A stretch of 64,000 nt of DNA from an uncultured Bacteroidota bacterium (GCA_937873155.1 CALMVZ010000027.1:186001-250000); one strand, 5' to 3'. Counted from the stretch's first letter, positions 18,502 to 27,892 are shown. Program-made: numbers and translations. Notes: a model not told the origin generated them from the sequence alone.

Positions 18502-20251
18502 CATCAGCAAACTGTAATTCATACAAACGTTTGAATTGTCCGTTCATATTCAATAGTTCCTGTTGGGTGCCTTGCTCAACAATTTGTCCTTTTTCGAATA
18601 CGATTATTTTATCGGCGTGTTTTATAGTTGCCAAACGATGGGCGATAACTACGGATGTCCGTCCTTTACTTATTTTATCCAAAGCTTTTTGTAATAATTG
18701 TTCGGTGTGGGTATCAATTGTGGCGGTAGCTTCATCCAGAATAAAAAGTTTAGGATCGTAAACAAAAGCACGAATAAATGCTATAAGCTGGCGTTGTCCT
18801 GCTGATAAAGTGATACCGCGTTCTTTCACAATATAACCGTAGCCATCCGGCAATGACATAATAAAATCATGCAAGCCAATTTGTTTTGAGGCATCTATTA
18901 CTTTTTCGAGAGTGATGGCAGGATTATTTAAAGTAATATTATTAAAGATGCTGTCATTAAACAAATGTACATCCTGCAATACAACGCCGGTATTTTTTCT
19001 TAACTCTTCTAATTTATAATTATCAATATTGACATTATCCACCAGGATCTCACCTTTATTGATCTCGTAAAACTTACTTAAGAGATTAATTATGGTTGAT
19101 TTTCCGGCACCGGTTGCGCCTACAAGAGCAACTGTTTGGCCGGCATCGATCTTAAATGAAATGTCTTTCAGAACATAATTCTCATCGTTATAAGCAAACC
19201 AAACATTTTTGAATTCAATATTTCCATTAACGCCATTAAATGTTTTTGTGCCTTTATCTTCAATGATCTCAGTTGTATCTAAAACTTTAAACACACGATC
19301 GGCTGATACGATTCCCATTTGTAAAGTGTTTAAACGGTCAGCCAGCATTCGTATCGGGCGGAACAGCATATTCACCATCATCACGAAGAAAGTTATATCC
19401 CCTAACCCAATATTCATCGAATTATAACGAGCGCCAATGAACCAGATCAAAGAACCGATGGCAATAGCAGAAAGGATCTCAACTACAGGGAAGAAAATAG
19501 AATAATACCAGATCGAACGGATGTTGGCCTTACGATGTTTATCATTGATGAGCTTGAACTTCTCATATTCCTGTTCTTCACGGTTGAATAATTGAATGAT
19601 CCGCATGCCTGTTAAATGTTCCTGCGTAAACGTGTTGAGCGATGAGACGGCATTTCTGACTTCATTAAATGTTTTCTTAACGCCATTCTTAAATAAATTA
19701 GTAGCGATCAACAATAAAGGGATCGTAGTTAAAACAATTAAGGTCAATACCCAGTTCTTTAAAAACATGACAACAATGAAAGTGACCAACATTAAAATGT
19801 CACCGGTTATCACAATGAAGCCTTCGGAGAAAACCTCGCTTAACGCCTCAATATCAGAAATTGCGCGGGTTACTAACATTCCGACAGGAGTCTTGTCGAA
19901 GTATGAATTTTTCAGATTTAAAATATGTTTGTACACTTGGTTGCGGAGATCTCTTACAATGCTCTGTCCTAAATAATTTGTGACATAGATATTCCCAAAC
20001 TGCAAAACAGCTTCAAAAAGCAAAGAGGCGAGAATTAAAAGTCCTATAGTATTTAAACCGGAGATGTCCGAAGGTTCATCAACGAAATTATTCAGGGCTT
20101 TATTAATTAAAAGCGGACGAACAATTGCAAATCCTGAAAGAATTAATGTGAGCGCTAATGAAGTAAAGAAAAAACGTTTGTACGGTTTTGTGTACGAGAG
20201 GATTCGCTTTAAAAGCCCGATATTCAATTTATTTTTTTGTTCTTCACTCAC
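18494..20251 (-). CDS. ABC exporter half-transporter, ABCB/MsbA-like
   Basis: 585 residues: a type IV ABC exporter with fused membrane and ATPase domains. Six membrane segments lie between residues 25 and 300. The ATPase has Walker A GATGAGKST (378-386), signature LSAGQ (482-486, with Ala in place of Gly), Walker B LFILDEATA (502-510) and an H-loop in V-I-A-H-R-L. It should form a homodimer or a heterodimer in the inner membrane and export lipids or hydrophobic drugs. Only one such gene is present, so a homodimer is more likely. Its start overlaps the truA stop by four bases, so truA and this gene form an operon. The specific substrate is unknown. Confidence 0.9.
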   Translation of the reverse strand: MSEEQKNKLNIGLLKRILSYTKPYKRFFFTSLALTLILSGFAIVRPLLINKALNNFVDEPSDISGLNTIGLLILASLLFEAVLQFGNIYVTNYLGQSIVRDLRNQVYKHILNLKNSYFDKTPVGMLVTRAISDIEALSEVFSEGFIVITGDILMLVTFIVVMFLKNWVLTLIVLTTIPLLLIATNLFKNGVKKTFNEVRNAVSSLNTFTQEHLTGMRIIQLFNREEQEYEKFKLINDKHRKANIRSIWYYSIFFPVVEILSAIAIGSLIWFIGARYNSMNIGLGDITFFVMMVNMLFRPIRMLADRLNTLQMGIVSADRVFKVLDTTEIIEDKGTKTFNGVNGNIEFKNVWFAYNDENYVLKDISFKIDAGQTVALVGATGAGKSTIINLLSKFYEINKGEILVDNVNIDNYKLEELRKNTGVVLQDVHLFNDSIFNNITLNNPAITLEKVIDASKQIGLHDFIMSLPDGYGYIVKERGITLSAGQRQLIAFIRAFVYDPKLFILDEATATIDTHTEQLLQKALDKISKGRTSVVIAHRLATIKHADKIIVFEKGQIVEQGTQQELLNMNGQFKRLYELQFADVI

Positions 20252-21009
20252 AGAAAGGTGTCCTCAGGATATTTTATATCAGTTAAAAATAATGCATGTG
20301 CAGGTGCAGATGTACCTGCATTATTGCGGTTTTTGGTTTCAATGATCTTTTTGAAATCAGCAAGCGTGATCTTATTTCTTCCTACCATTAATAAAGTGCC
20401 TACAATTGCGCGAACCATGTTCCGTAAAAAACGATCGGCTGTAATAATAAAACACCATTCGGTCTCGCTCAATTGTATCCAACTTGCTTCTGAAACGTAA
20501 CAAATATTGGTTTTGGTTTGTGTATTCACTTTACTGAAGCTGGTGAAATCGCTTGTTTCCATTAAGATCTCACAGGCTTTGTTCATCAATTCAAAATCAA
20601 TGAAGCCATATTGATGCCATGAGAGATTTTCTATGAATGGATTTTTATGCTGATGCAAATAATAATTATAAGTACGCGACTTCGCATCAAAACGTGCATG
20701 CGCTTCGTCTTTTACCTTGTGAATGGAAAAGATACTTATATCAGGAGGAAGAACTGTATTCAATTTGTAAACCCAATGTGTGGTGTTCTCTGAAAGATCA
20801 GTATTCCTGCAGGTAAAATGCGCATAGTAAGCTCTAGCGTGTACGCCTGTATCGGTTCTCCCGCAACCCGTCACTTCTATGGTTTCTTTTAATAACATGG
20901 CAAGTTTCTCTTCTAAAACCTGTTGGATGGTATTAGGCGTATTATCCTGTACCTGCCAGCCATTGTAATTGGTCCCGTTATATGCCAGTTTAATAAAGTA
21001 GCGCGACAT
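20248..21009 (-). CDS. truA: tRNA pseudouridine(38-40) synthase
   Basis: 253 residues, typical TruA length. The catalytic aspartate D53 is in the family motif C-G-R-T-D-T-G-V-H-A (49-58). Other family motifs are Y-N-G-T-N-Y-N-G-W-Q-V-Q near the start, R-F-D-A-K-S-R-T-Y-N-Y, D-F-T-S-F-S-K and F-L-R-N-M-V-R-A-I-V-G-T-L. It isomerises uridines 38-40 in tRNA anticodon arms, in the cytoplasm. The stop overlaps the start of the ABC exporter by four bases. It is divergent from rlmD. Confidence 0.95.
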   Translation of the reverse strand: MSRYFIKLAYNGTNYNGWQVQDNTPNTIQQVLEEKLAMLLKETIEVTGCGRTDTGVHARAYYAHFTCRNTDLSENTTHWVYKLNTVLPPDISIFSIHKVKDEAHARFDAKSRTYNYYLHQHKNPFIENLSWHQYGFIDFELMNKACEILMETSDFTSFSKVNTQTKTNICYVSEASWIQLSETEWCFIITADRFLRNMVRAIVGTLLMVGRNKITLADFKKIIETKNRNNAGTSAPAHALFLTDIKYPEDTFL

Positions 21010-21013
21010 CCTT

Positions 21014-21040
21014 TTTGATTCGTGGATTTATGATACCTTT
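21014..21040 (+). promoter_or_regulatory. Candidate Bacteroidota promoter of rlmD
   Basis: A TTTG (21014-21017) and a TACCTTTG box (21033-21040) match the TTG/TAnnTTTG pattern of Bacteroidota sigma-70 promoters, though the 15-base spacing is a little short. Start of transcription would fall near 21047, just before the ATG at 21054. It overlaps two upstream in-frame start codons and so argues against them. Confidence 0.4.
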
Positions 21041-21053
21041 GCCCTTCGAATTC

Positions 21054-22460
21054 ATGGGTAAAGTTAGCAAGAATATTGTTGTAAACGATGTAGAGGTAAT
21101 AGATACTTCGGCAGAAGGGAAAGCTGTTGCCAAGCATGAAGGCCTGGTGATATTCTGTGAGGGAGGCGTGCCCGGCGATATCGTTGACATTAATATTCAC
21201 CGCAAAAAGAACAAGTTAGCTGAAGGGAAAGTTGTTGCCGTTAAAAAAACCTCGGAATACAGGGTAAAACCGCAATGTATCCATTTCGGGACTTGCGGCG
21301 GATGTAAGTGGCAGAACATGAGTTACGAAGCACAATTAAAATTCAAGCAAAAATTCGTTAGTGATGCTTTGATCAGGATCGGGAAACTGGAGATCCCGGA
21401 GATAGAACCGATCTTCGCCAATAAAGAAGCCTATTTTTACAGGAATAAATTAGAATTTTCATTTTCCAACAAAAAGTGGTTGACAGAGCAGCAAATTAAA
21501 TCGGAAGAAGAAGTTGCCAATAAAAATGCTGTAGGTTTTCATATTCCCGGCCGCTTTGATAAAGTTTTAGATATTACCGAATGTCATTTGCAACCCGATC
21601 CTTCAAATGCGATCCGTAATGAGGTACGCGATTACGCTGCTAAAAACAATTTGACGTTTTTTGATATTCGTGATAAGGGCGGTTTTTTAAGAACATTAAT
21701 GATCCGAATTACAGGAACCGGTGAAGTTATGGTTGTTGTTGCAGTTTATGATTGGCTGGAGATGGAATTATTTGCATTGTTAGAGCATCTGAAACAAAAA
21801 TTCTCACAGATAACTTCTTTGCAATACGTTCATAATCCAAAAGGAAACGATAGTTTTGATGGATTGGAAATAAAAACATATTCGGGACAAGCATTCGTTT
21901 ACGAAGAAATGGAGGGTTTGAAATTCAAGATCAGTCCGAAATCATTTTATCAGACCAATTCACAGCAGGCGTATAATTTATATAAGATCACAAGGGAATT
22001 TGCAGGTTTAACAGGAAATGAACTGGTTTATGATCTTTATACGGGAACCGGAACGATTGCGAATTTCGTGGCTCGTAACTGTAGAAAAGTTATCGGCGTA
22101 GAATATATTGAAGATGCAGTTCGGGATGCCAGGGAGAATTCAAAAGCCAATAACATTGAGAATACATTTTTCACTTCGGGTGACATGAAAGATGTACTGA
22201 CCAATGATTTTATAAAACAACACGGTGCGCCTGATGTTATTATTACTGATCCGCCCCGCGCCGGCATGCATGAAGATGTTGTGAAAGTAATTTTGAATGC
22301 GAATCCTGGAAAAGTAGTTTACGTAAGTTGTAATCCGTCAACTCAGGCAAGAGATCTGGCTTTGATGGCGCATCAATATACAATTGTAAAAATTCAGCCT
22401 GTAGATATGTTCCCTCAAACAGCACACGTTGAGAATGTTGTTCTATTAGAGAGAAAGTGA
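21054..22460 (+). CDS. rlmD: 23S rRNA (uracil-5-)-methyltransferase RlmD/RumA-like
   Basis: 468 residues from the ATG at 21054; earlier in-frame TTG (21015) and ATG (21030) codons lie in a promoter-like sequence and before the usual N-terminus. An N-terminal TRAM-like beta domain (~1-65) is followed by the iron-sulfur cysteines C75, C81, C84 and C177. The SAM-binding motif is DLYTGTGT (327-334), with DPPRAG (399-404) and the catalytic C426 in V-S-C-N-P-S-T. It methylates U1939-type uridines of 23S rRNA at C5; TrmA-like or RlmCD-type specificity cannot be excluded. It is divergent from truA, another RNA modification gene, and miaE follows on the same strand. Confidence 0.9.
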   Translation: MGKVSKNIVVNDVEVIDTSAEGKAVAKHEGLVIFCEGGVPGDIVDINIHRKKNKLAEGKVVAVKKTSEYRVKPQCIHFGTCGGCKWQNMSYEAQLKFKQKFVSDALIRIGKLEIPEIEPIFANKEAYFYRNKLEFSFSNKKWLTEQQIKSEEEVANKNAVGFHIPGRFDKVLDITECHLQPDPSNAIRNEVRDYAAKNNLTFFDIRDKGGFLRTLMIRITGTGEVMVVVAVYDWLEMELFALLEHLKQKFSQITSLQYVHNPKGNDSFDGLEIKTYSGQAFVYEEMEGLKFKISPKSFYQTNSQQAYNLYKITREFAGLTGNELVYDLYTGTGTIANFVARNCRKVIGVEYIEDAVRDARENSKANNIENTFFTSGDMKDVLTNDFIKQHGAPDVIITDPPRAGMHEDVVKVILNANPGKVVYVSCNPSTQARDLALMAHQYTIVKIQPVDMFPQTAHVENVVLLERK

Positions 22461-22464
22461 TAAA

Positions 22465-22526
22465 AATTGACAATTTAATTATTTACCATTTACGATTGAA
22501 AAGTGTAAAAATTGTAAATTGTCAAT
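22465..22526. repeat. AT-rich inverted repeat between rlmD and miaE
   Basis: ATTGACAATTTA (22466-22477) is perfectly complementary to TAAATTGTCAAT (22515-22526), with a 37-base AT-rich loop. A second nested pair (TTTACGATT and AATCGTAAA around 22490 and 22530) overlaps it. It starts five bases after the rlmD stop and could act as a weak terminator or be a dispersed noncoding repeat. Confidence 0.55.
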
Positions 22527-22543
22527 CAAAAAAATCGTAAATA

Positions 22544-23128
22544 ATGCTTGGCTTAAAGTTAGAAACAGATCCGAATTGGGTTAATATTGTAGAGAAGAAC
22601 ATCTCTGAAATTTTAACCGACCATGCCTGGTGTGAGCAAAAAGCTGCAACCAATGCAATCTCTTTAGTAATTGCATTTCCGGAGAAGAGTGATCTGGTTG
22701 AAGCGATGTTAAGTATTGCCAAAGAGGAATTGACACATTTTGAAATGGTGCATCAAAAAATCAAAGAACGCGGTTATGAATTTGGTCCTGAAAGAAAAGA
22801 CCATTACGTTGCTGATCTTTATAAATTCATGCGTAAAGGGCATATCCGCAGGATCTCTTTGATCGACCGTTTATTATTCGCAGCAATAGTAGAGGCGAGG
22901 AGTTGTGAACGATTCAGAATTTTATCAGAACAAATTAAAGATGAGGATCTGAAAGCATTTTATAAAGAATTAATGATCAGTGAAGCGAACCATTACACTG
23001 TTTTCTTAGGATTTGCACGTAAGTACGGGGAAGGAGTGGAGGATGTGAACGCTCGTTGGCAGCAATGGTTAGAACACGAAGCAGAAGTGGTGAAGAATTA
23101 CGGGAAGTCTGAAACTATTCACGGATGA
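22544..23128 (+). CDS. miaE: tRNA-(ms2io6A37)-hydroxylase, MiaE-like
   Basis: 194 residues of a diiron four-helix bundle. Putative iron ligands are the Glu in C-E-Q-K-A, the E-E-L-T-H motif (A-K-E-E-L-T-H-F), the Glu in V-E-A-R-S-C-E-R-F and the S-E-A-N-H-Y helix. The whole sequence matches the MiaE family from memory. MiaE hydroxylates the isopentenyl side chain of ms2i6A at position 37 of tRNAs, using O2. It stands next to rlmD and near truA, so this stretch is a small cluster of RNA-modification genes, probably in separate transcripts. Confidence 0.88.
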   Translation: MLGLKLETDPNWVNIVEKNISEILTDHAWCEQKAATNAISLVIAFPEKSDLVEAMLSIAKEELTHFEMVHQKIKERGYEFGPERKDHYVADLYKFMRKGHIRRISLIDRLLFAAIVEARSCERFRILSEQIKDEDLKAFYKELMISEANHYTVFLGFARKYGEGVEDVNARWQQWLEHEAEVVKNYGKSETIHG

Positions 23129-23210
23129 GGGGCCATTACGTGACGGTATGTTCAATCACTATTTGTTTTTTAAGAAAAATCTGATAATAATTTCGGTTGC
23201 AACGCGGTAT

Positions 23211-23936
23211 CTATACAAACCTCAGGATAAATCCGTCTTTACGCTCGCGGCTAATTTGTAGTAGTTCCCCGTCACACATCTTTACCTGGCCCCGATCAGC
23301 TTTTACATAACCGGTAACGTGCCTCAGATTAACAATATGACTTTGATGAATGCGATAAAAGCCATGTTCATCCAATAATTTTTCATATTCCCCAAGGGTG
23401 CGACTGATAGTTACCTTTCTTTTGTCAGTTAAAATGAAGTGAGTATAATTACTCTCTGCCCTTAACCTGATGATCTTTTCCAGATCGATCACCTCAAACT
23501 CATCAAGATTATTCATAACAAGTTTTTTTACTTTTCGTGTTTCATTTCCATAATTCTCAAGCAGGACACGCGCTCTTTGACTGATGCTGGAATTTAATTT
23601 TTCTTTTTCATACTCCCAGGTGTAAAAGCTTCCATTCATTTGCGAAGTTAAAGGTACGTTTGGTGCACCGGGATCAAAATCAACATTGAGTCCTGCAAAT
23701 TCACCGGTAAGATAAATATTTCCTGCATTGTCGGCTGAAATGCCGTGGGCCATGGAGTAACTATTTATTTTAAATGCGCTTAAAAAATTGCCATTCATAT
23801 CATAGGTCGCGGCGAAAGCGGTCTTACTGATCTCAGGTGACAAAGTATAGGTTCCAGGACCCGGATCGAAATCAAGAGCTGCGTAATTGAAGTAGCTGCA
23901 TATGTATAAAGTATTGTTGGCTAAGTATAGATCCAT
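23211..23936 (-). pseudogene. Chimeric remnant: propeller fragment fused to LytTR domain
   Basis: 241 residues that join two unrelated pieces. Residues 1-~105 (D-F-D-P-G-P-G, then D-N-A-G-N-I-Y-L-T-G-E-F-A-G, then D-F-D-P-G-A) are blades of a secreted beta-propeller. Residues ~106-241 are the linker and LytTR DNA-binding domain of a response regulator (F-E-V-I-D-L-E-K-I-I-R-L, V-T-I-S-R-T-L, Y-R-I-H-Q-S-H-I-V-N-L). The receiver domain of the regulator is missing. The open frame continues upstream of the Met through propeller-like residues (W-V-K-T-I-G-S-T-G-D-E) to a stop near 24007, so the start is artificial. A deletion joining two genes, or a chimeric assembly, would both produce this. A working product is unlikely because a surface domain and a DNA-binding domain cannot share a compartment. 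Confidence 0.6.
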
Positions 23937-24010
23937 TGCAGTTTCATCTCCGGTGGAGCCTATTGTTTTTACCCAGATAGAAAAGCAAAAACAGCGATGA
24001 TGAACTGATC

Positions 24011-24241
24011 TTATTCCAAATGTAAATCAAAGTTTTTTGTCAATATCCGGAAACGATTATTCGTAACAGCTGAATTAGTATTGGTTGTATCCCGGGTAGT
24101 ATATAGCCATTTGCGAAATACGCTGACACGCAACCGCAGGCGATTTTCAACTCTCCAATGAAAAGTTAGCGCAGGGATCTGTCCGCCGCATAACACGGAA
24201 ACAAACACGAGGATAACAGAAAGGTGAAATTGTTTTTTCAT
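24011..24241 (-). pseudogene. Orphan signal-peptide stub of a decayed secreted protein
   Basis: 76 residues from the ATG at 24241. Residues 1-21 are a good signal peptide (M-K-K-Q-F-H-L-S-V-I-L-V-F, ending CGGQ), then P-A-L-T-F-H-W, which is how secreted propeller proteins of this type often begin. After residue ~29 the sequence becomes Arg-rich and unlike a propeller, and none of the other frames restores it. Together with the propeller blades at 23620-23990 this looks like the 5' end of the same broken gene, with the middle lost or scrambled. Confidence 0.45.
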
Positions 24242-24426
24242 ATAGTGAAAGCATGAAGAAAAATTGAATGAAAGTAAATTCTGAATACTATACCAGCGAA
24301 TTACAAATCCATGCGAATAGCTTATCATCACCCGGCTATTCCACTTTAACATGTTGAAATCTTGATTCTCCCGAATCTTGATCGCTTTTACTTATTTGTA
24401 CATTTATTTCAGCTAATAAGAATATT

Positions 24427-25668
24427 ATGGGACACCCAGAATGGAATGAAACCAAAAAGGAATGTGAGGTTAATGAAGCCGGAGAATTAGTCACCAAAAA
24501 AGTGACTTTAGAAGCAAAAGCAAAATCAAAAAAATTATTGGGTATAGAGAGTAAAGATTTTTTCGATCTCTCCATTAAATTATTAGGTTTAGTAGCACTT
24601 GTTTTTACCGCTTTGAATTATTTCAACGGAAAAGATATTCAGGAAAAAGCTGAGATGGAAAAGGTGAGGAATTTCGAAATTCAAAAAATGAATGATGAAA
24701 AAAAACATTCGGAGAATTTAAGAAAGGATTCAATAGAACGTATCAAATACCTTATTGAACAAAATAGAAATGACAGCCTGCTGAAATACCGTCAACTGGA
24801 AGTTTTGCAAACTCAGTTAAATAATGAGAATGAGTTAAAACAAAGACAGCTCGAATTCAATAAGTATTTAGGTAATGCTATCAGTTCTATAGGCGCTCAA
24901 AAATCAGCCGATCTCGAAAAGGAGAAAGCAACCAACCAGTTATCGGTGTATTCAGCAGCTTATAAAGAAGTATTGCAGCTCCAGAGTTATTCACCGGATG
25001 ATCCGGCCTGTGCAGCCATAAAAAAGAAACTCTTTATTGATTCCTATTCGCAGATCATGTTGTTCTCCAATAAAGAGATTGTCTCCGTTATAAAGGAAAT
25101 GAATAATGTCTGGACGCTTTATGAGAACATTGATGTTTTGAAAGGTGTGGCGGATTCAACCAGGTATCTGGCGAAAAAGATCCTGGACGAACATCCAAGA
25201 GATGAAAAAGGTTTGAAATATTTTAATTTGATCTCGGAAGTTAACCGGCTGAAGCAGTATAAAACCATAACGGCTGAATTACTTTACCTGTACAAGAAAA
25301 TGATAAAGCTTTACAATAGTCCTTTTTATGATGCCATGACAGATACCAGTGATAGTAAAAAGGTACAGGAAGTAATAGATAAGATCGGTATGACAGCAGT
25401 TACAGGCGACTTCCTGGAAGAATTTGCGGTAACCGCAATGGAGTATTGCGCAGAGCTTGAGGATTACAGTGAAGGTAAAAAGGCCAATGTAAGGTGGGAA
25501 GCAGACATGCTATGGAGTGAGACTTACTTTAGACTGTTCACTTTTTTAGAAAAAGACTGTCTGAATTTGAAAACCTGTAAAGCCGACCTCAGGAACTATT
25601 TTCTTAAATTAAGTGATGAATTAGGTAGTCAAATGGTCAAATCGAATGAGATATTGCTTAAGCAATAG
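24427..25668 (+). CDS. Membrane-anchored coiled-coil protein, unknown function
   Basis: 413 residues. A charged cytoplasmic N-terminus (1-45) leads to one membrane segment (about 47-66, FFDLSIKLLGLVALVFTALN). A long heptad-like, Glu/Lys/Gln-rich region (about 70-175) should form a coiled coil. The rest (175-413) is helical with scattered aromatic residues and five cysteines. I do not recognise a family. Its neighbours downstream are other unknown genes on the same strand, and the upstream flank is a broken propeller-LytTR gene, so it belongs to an accessory block. A scaffold or signalling role at the inner membrane would fit, but that is a guess. Confidence 0.6.
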   Translation: MGHPEWNETKKECEVNEAGELVTKKVTLEAKAKSKKLLGIESKDFFDLSIKLLGLVALVFTALNYFNGKDIQEKAEMEKVRNFEIQKMNDEKKHSENLRKDSIERIKYLIEQNRNDSLLKYRQLEVLQTQLNNENELKQRQLEFNKYLGNAISSIGAQKSADLEKEKATNQLSVYSAAYKEVLQLQSYSPDDPACAAIKKKLFIDSYSQIMLFSNKEIVSVIKEMNNVWTLYENIDVLKGVADSTRYLAKKILDEHPRDEKGLKYFNLISEVNRLKQYKTITAELLYLYKKMIKLYNSPFYDAMTDTSDSKKVQEVIDKIGMTAVTGDFLEEFAVTAMEYCAELEDYSEGKKANVRWEADMLWSETYFRLFTFLEKDCLNLKTCKADLRNYFLKLSDELGSQMVKSNEILLKQ

Positions 25669-25824
25669 GAGAATGATAAGCCAAACGTAATTCCGGTTGG
25701 CGATGATCAAATAAAATCTAAAAAGAGCCGTCCGTTTTTTTACTGAATATTATCCGTTCTTTTACGGATGAACTTATTACAACTTTCAAATTTGTTTAGT
25801 TTTAAGTCAGTTTCAGTTTACTAT

Positions 25825-26301
25825 ATGAAATGGCTTATAGACAAAGTTGGTAAAACGAGCGCTGTTATTATTGCTATTCTCGCTATTGCAACCGGCCTGA
25901 TCACATGCTGGCAAACATTCAAATCTTCCACCAGGTCGGATATTTCAGGCGCGTGGAAATTAAAATTCTTTATCGAATCCAGTACAATGAAGACTTATAT
26001 AGGCGAAACGCATGTGCAGGAAGTATTCTTCAATCAGAACGAATCTGTAATAATGGGCAATGGTGAAAAAATCGAATACAACGGAGAACCACTGCCTTCT
26101 GATCAGCACAGGAAAATAGAATACGCGGGAACTATCACTGACAATTTATTAAAAGCAAGTTTCAAATTGTACGGTCTCCTTCGTGAATCATCCGGCCAGA
26201 TCAAAGTTGCAATAGGTGAAGATGGAAGAACTTTAGAAGGAACGTTCATCGGTACCGCCGCTAATACAAGGGGGAAAGTTACGGGAGAAAAGATAGATTA
26301 G
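25825..26301 (+). CDS. Small single-pass membrane protein, unknown function
   Basis: 158 residues from the ATG at 25825; an upstream in-frame ATG (25768) would add 19 residues in front of a typical K-W-L-I-D-K-V-G-K start. One membrane segment follows (about 12-30, SAVIIAILAIATGLITCW). The soluble remainder is beta-rich (I-S-G-A-W-K-L-K-F-F-I near 44-54, repeated G-x-I/T-x-x-G turns, ending R-G-K-V-T-G-E). The S-G-A-W-x-L pattern resembles lipocalin-like domains in which a beta-barrel starts with GxW, but this is only suggestive. It is the second gene in the accessory block. Confidence 0.55.
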   Translation: MKWLIDKVGKTSAVIIAILAIATGLITCWQTFKSSTRSDISGAWKLKFFIESSTMKTYIGETHVQEVFFNQNESVIMGNGEKIEYNGEPLPSDQHRKIEYAGTITDNLLKASFKLYGLLRESSGQIKVAIGEDGRTLEGTFIGTAANTRGKVTGEKID

Positions 26302-26350
26302 TAAAGGACGATTTTTAAAATCAAGCACATTAATCAAATAAGTACAAAAT

Positions 26351-26662
26351 ATGAAACCAATCGATTTTAAATTATTCACAGAATCTGTGGAAGAAGAACG
26401 TAAGAAAAGTATAAATGAAATTGCTGACTGGGACGATCCCAAATTAAAGAAAAAGGACGCGGATACGATTTCGTGTGATGATGATGAAAGATATGAAAGA
26501 GTACCTATAAAAAGAGCTGTTAAGAAAATGTATCCCAATTTATTCACAGATAATGAAATTGATGCAGCAATAGAAGCATGTTGCAAAAAATTCAATCAAT
26601 CGAGAGAACGACAAGCTTTTTATAGTTGTGTCATAACAGTTCTATTCGAGAAACATACATAA
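26351..26662 (+). CDS. Small charged hypothetical protein
   Basis: 103 residues with no signal peptide and no membrane segment. It is acidic in the N-terminal half (E-S-V-E-E-E-R, D-D-D-E-R-Y-E-R) and helical in the C-terminal half (I-D-A-A-I-E-A-C-C-K-K-F). No family is recognised. It lies 49 bases after the previous gene and 40 bases before the next on the same strand, in an AT-rich stretch of the accessory block. Coding potential is supported mainly by its length, ATG start and placement. Confidence 0.45.
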   Translation: MKPIDFKLFTESVEEERKKSINEIADWDDPKLKKKDADTISCDDDERYERVPIKRAVKKMYPNLFTDNEIDAAIEACCKKFNQSRERQAFYSCVITVLFEKHT

Positions 26663-26702
26663 AAAACGTTACAATTTTTTTTGAATATTTAATTACAGAC
26701 AT

Positions 26703-27677
26703 ATGGCAAGATTATATATTCCTCAGCAGAACGAACCTGAAGGTCCATGGTTATTGGGGCATGAGAGTTTGGAAGCATTAAATACTCTCTTTAACAAAAT
26801 TGATACGAAGTTAATAGATGCGCTTGCTAAAACGATTGAAAACACGGCTAGACAACAGGCAGAAGAAGATAATCAGAATATTGATTTAGCCAAGAGAATT
26901 GCGAAGCTTCAAAGGAAATATAGTAAAAACACAAAAGTGGCTGAAATAACATTTGCAGATGGGAATGTTTATGAAGCAAATGACGTTGAAGGTATCTTGA
27001 ATTATGTAGATACAAATCCGTCCTTAGCCCCAACCGAACTTTATATTAGATCAATACATGGGAATTATGAAAATGAATTTGAACTTATCATAAATACAAA
27101 CGCGGGAAAAGATGAAGTTGATTTTGAGTATAGAATAAGATGCATTGATGAGGAGATCCAACAAAAAATAAAAACATTAATTGATAAATGGATAAGGGAA
27201 AATAAATCTAACCAGGCGCAACAAATATGGAGTAATGTTATTGTCTACCCTGTTTGGTGGATAGGAGCACTCACAATTTTTCTTTCCTGGGTTAGTTTAA
27301 CTGATATTGTAACTAATACGGTTGATTATGAATCCGAATTAAAAAAACAAGTGCATGCAACAATTGAAAGGGGAATTAATTCTTCAAATAGTGATTCTGC
27401 TTTAATGCTCGTGTTAAAGCTTCAGTCTGATTATCTTCCTAAGAACGTTAAACAGGAAACTATAGAAGTTCCAAACGAAACTGCCCGAAAAATATTTCTC
27501 GCAACATCCATTTTATGGCTTGCTTCTCTAATTAGGCCCCAAACTATTATTGGTATTGGAAAGAAACAGAACAGGTTGAAACTTTATAAGCTCTGGATTA
27601 AAGTTATATATGGGACACTTGCTGTACTTGGCGCCGCAATAGTAACGGACAGTTTTAAGTACTTTATTAATTGGTAG
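26703..27677 (+). CDS. Membrane protein, unknown function
   Basis: 324 residues. The N-terminal ~180 residues are soluble: a helical part with charged heptads (about 25-75) and an alpha/beta part with V-A-E-I-T-F-A-D-G-N-V-Y-E-A-N-D-V-E-G-I. At least two membrane segments follow (about 181-203, VIVYPVWWIGALTIFLSWVS, and 299-318, VIYGTLAVLGAAIVTD), with a possible third hydrophobic stretch near 266-280. The region between the first and last segments (~205-265) is charged and may lie outside the inner membrane. No family is recognised. It probably shares a transcript with the small gene before it. Confidence 0.55.
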   Translation: MARLYIPQQNEPEGPWLLGHESLEALNTLFNKIDTKLIDALAKTIENTARQQAEEDNQNIDLAKRIAKLQRKYSKNTKVAEITFADGNVYEANDVEGILNYVDTNPSLAPTELYIRSIHGNYENEFELIINTNAGKDEVDFEYRIRCIDEEIQQKIKTLIDKWIRENKSNQAQQIWSNVIVYPVWWIGALTIFLSWVSLTDIVTNTVDYESELKKQVHATIERGINSSNSDSALMLVLKLQSDYLPKNVKQETIEVPNETARKIFLATSILWLASLIRPQTIIGIGKKQNRLKLYKLWIKVIYGTLAVLGAAIVTDSFKYFINW

Positions 27678-27693
27678 AAATTTAAAATGATAA

Positions 27694-27840
27694 ACTTACC
27701 TACAGACACTTTTTTTTAAGGCCGTCTTTTTTGTCGGATTAGCTATAATTATTGCTCTTGCAAATCCGCGAGAACAGATTCGTTCATCATCTTTTATTGT
27801 CCAGTCAACCTTTATATATATATATATCATAAAAAGTTAG
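27694..27840 (+). pseudogene. Start-less fragment of a small membrane protein
   Basis: An open frame of 48 codons without any start codon. It encodes a hydrophobic segment (F-F-V-G-L-A-I-I-I-A-L-A) followed by N-P-R-E-Q and a polar part. This resembles the N-terminal membrane anchor plus N-P-S-E pattern of small DUF4359-like proteins, which I recall only roughly. It runs into a (TA)n tract before its stop. It is probably the leftover of a degraded gene. Confidence 0.3.
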
Positions 27841-27892
27841 ATGTTTAAAATCAAGAGTTATTTCAATTTTTTGTATCTTACTTAAAATATAG

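Noticed and set aside
27810-27830. TA dinucleotide tract as an origin or promoter element
   Set aside because: A short (TA)n run in AT-rich DNA with no DnaA boxes or gene start close by.
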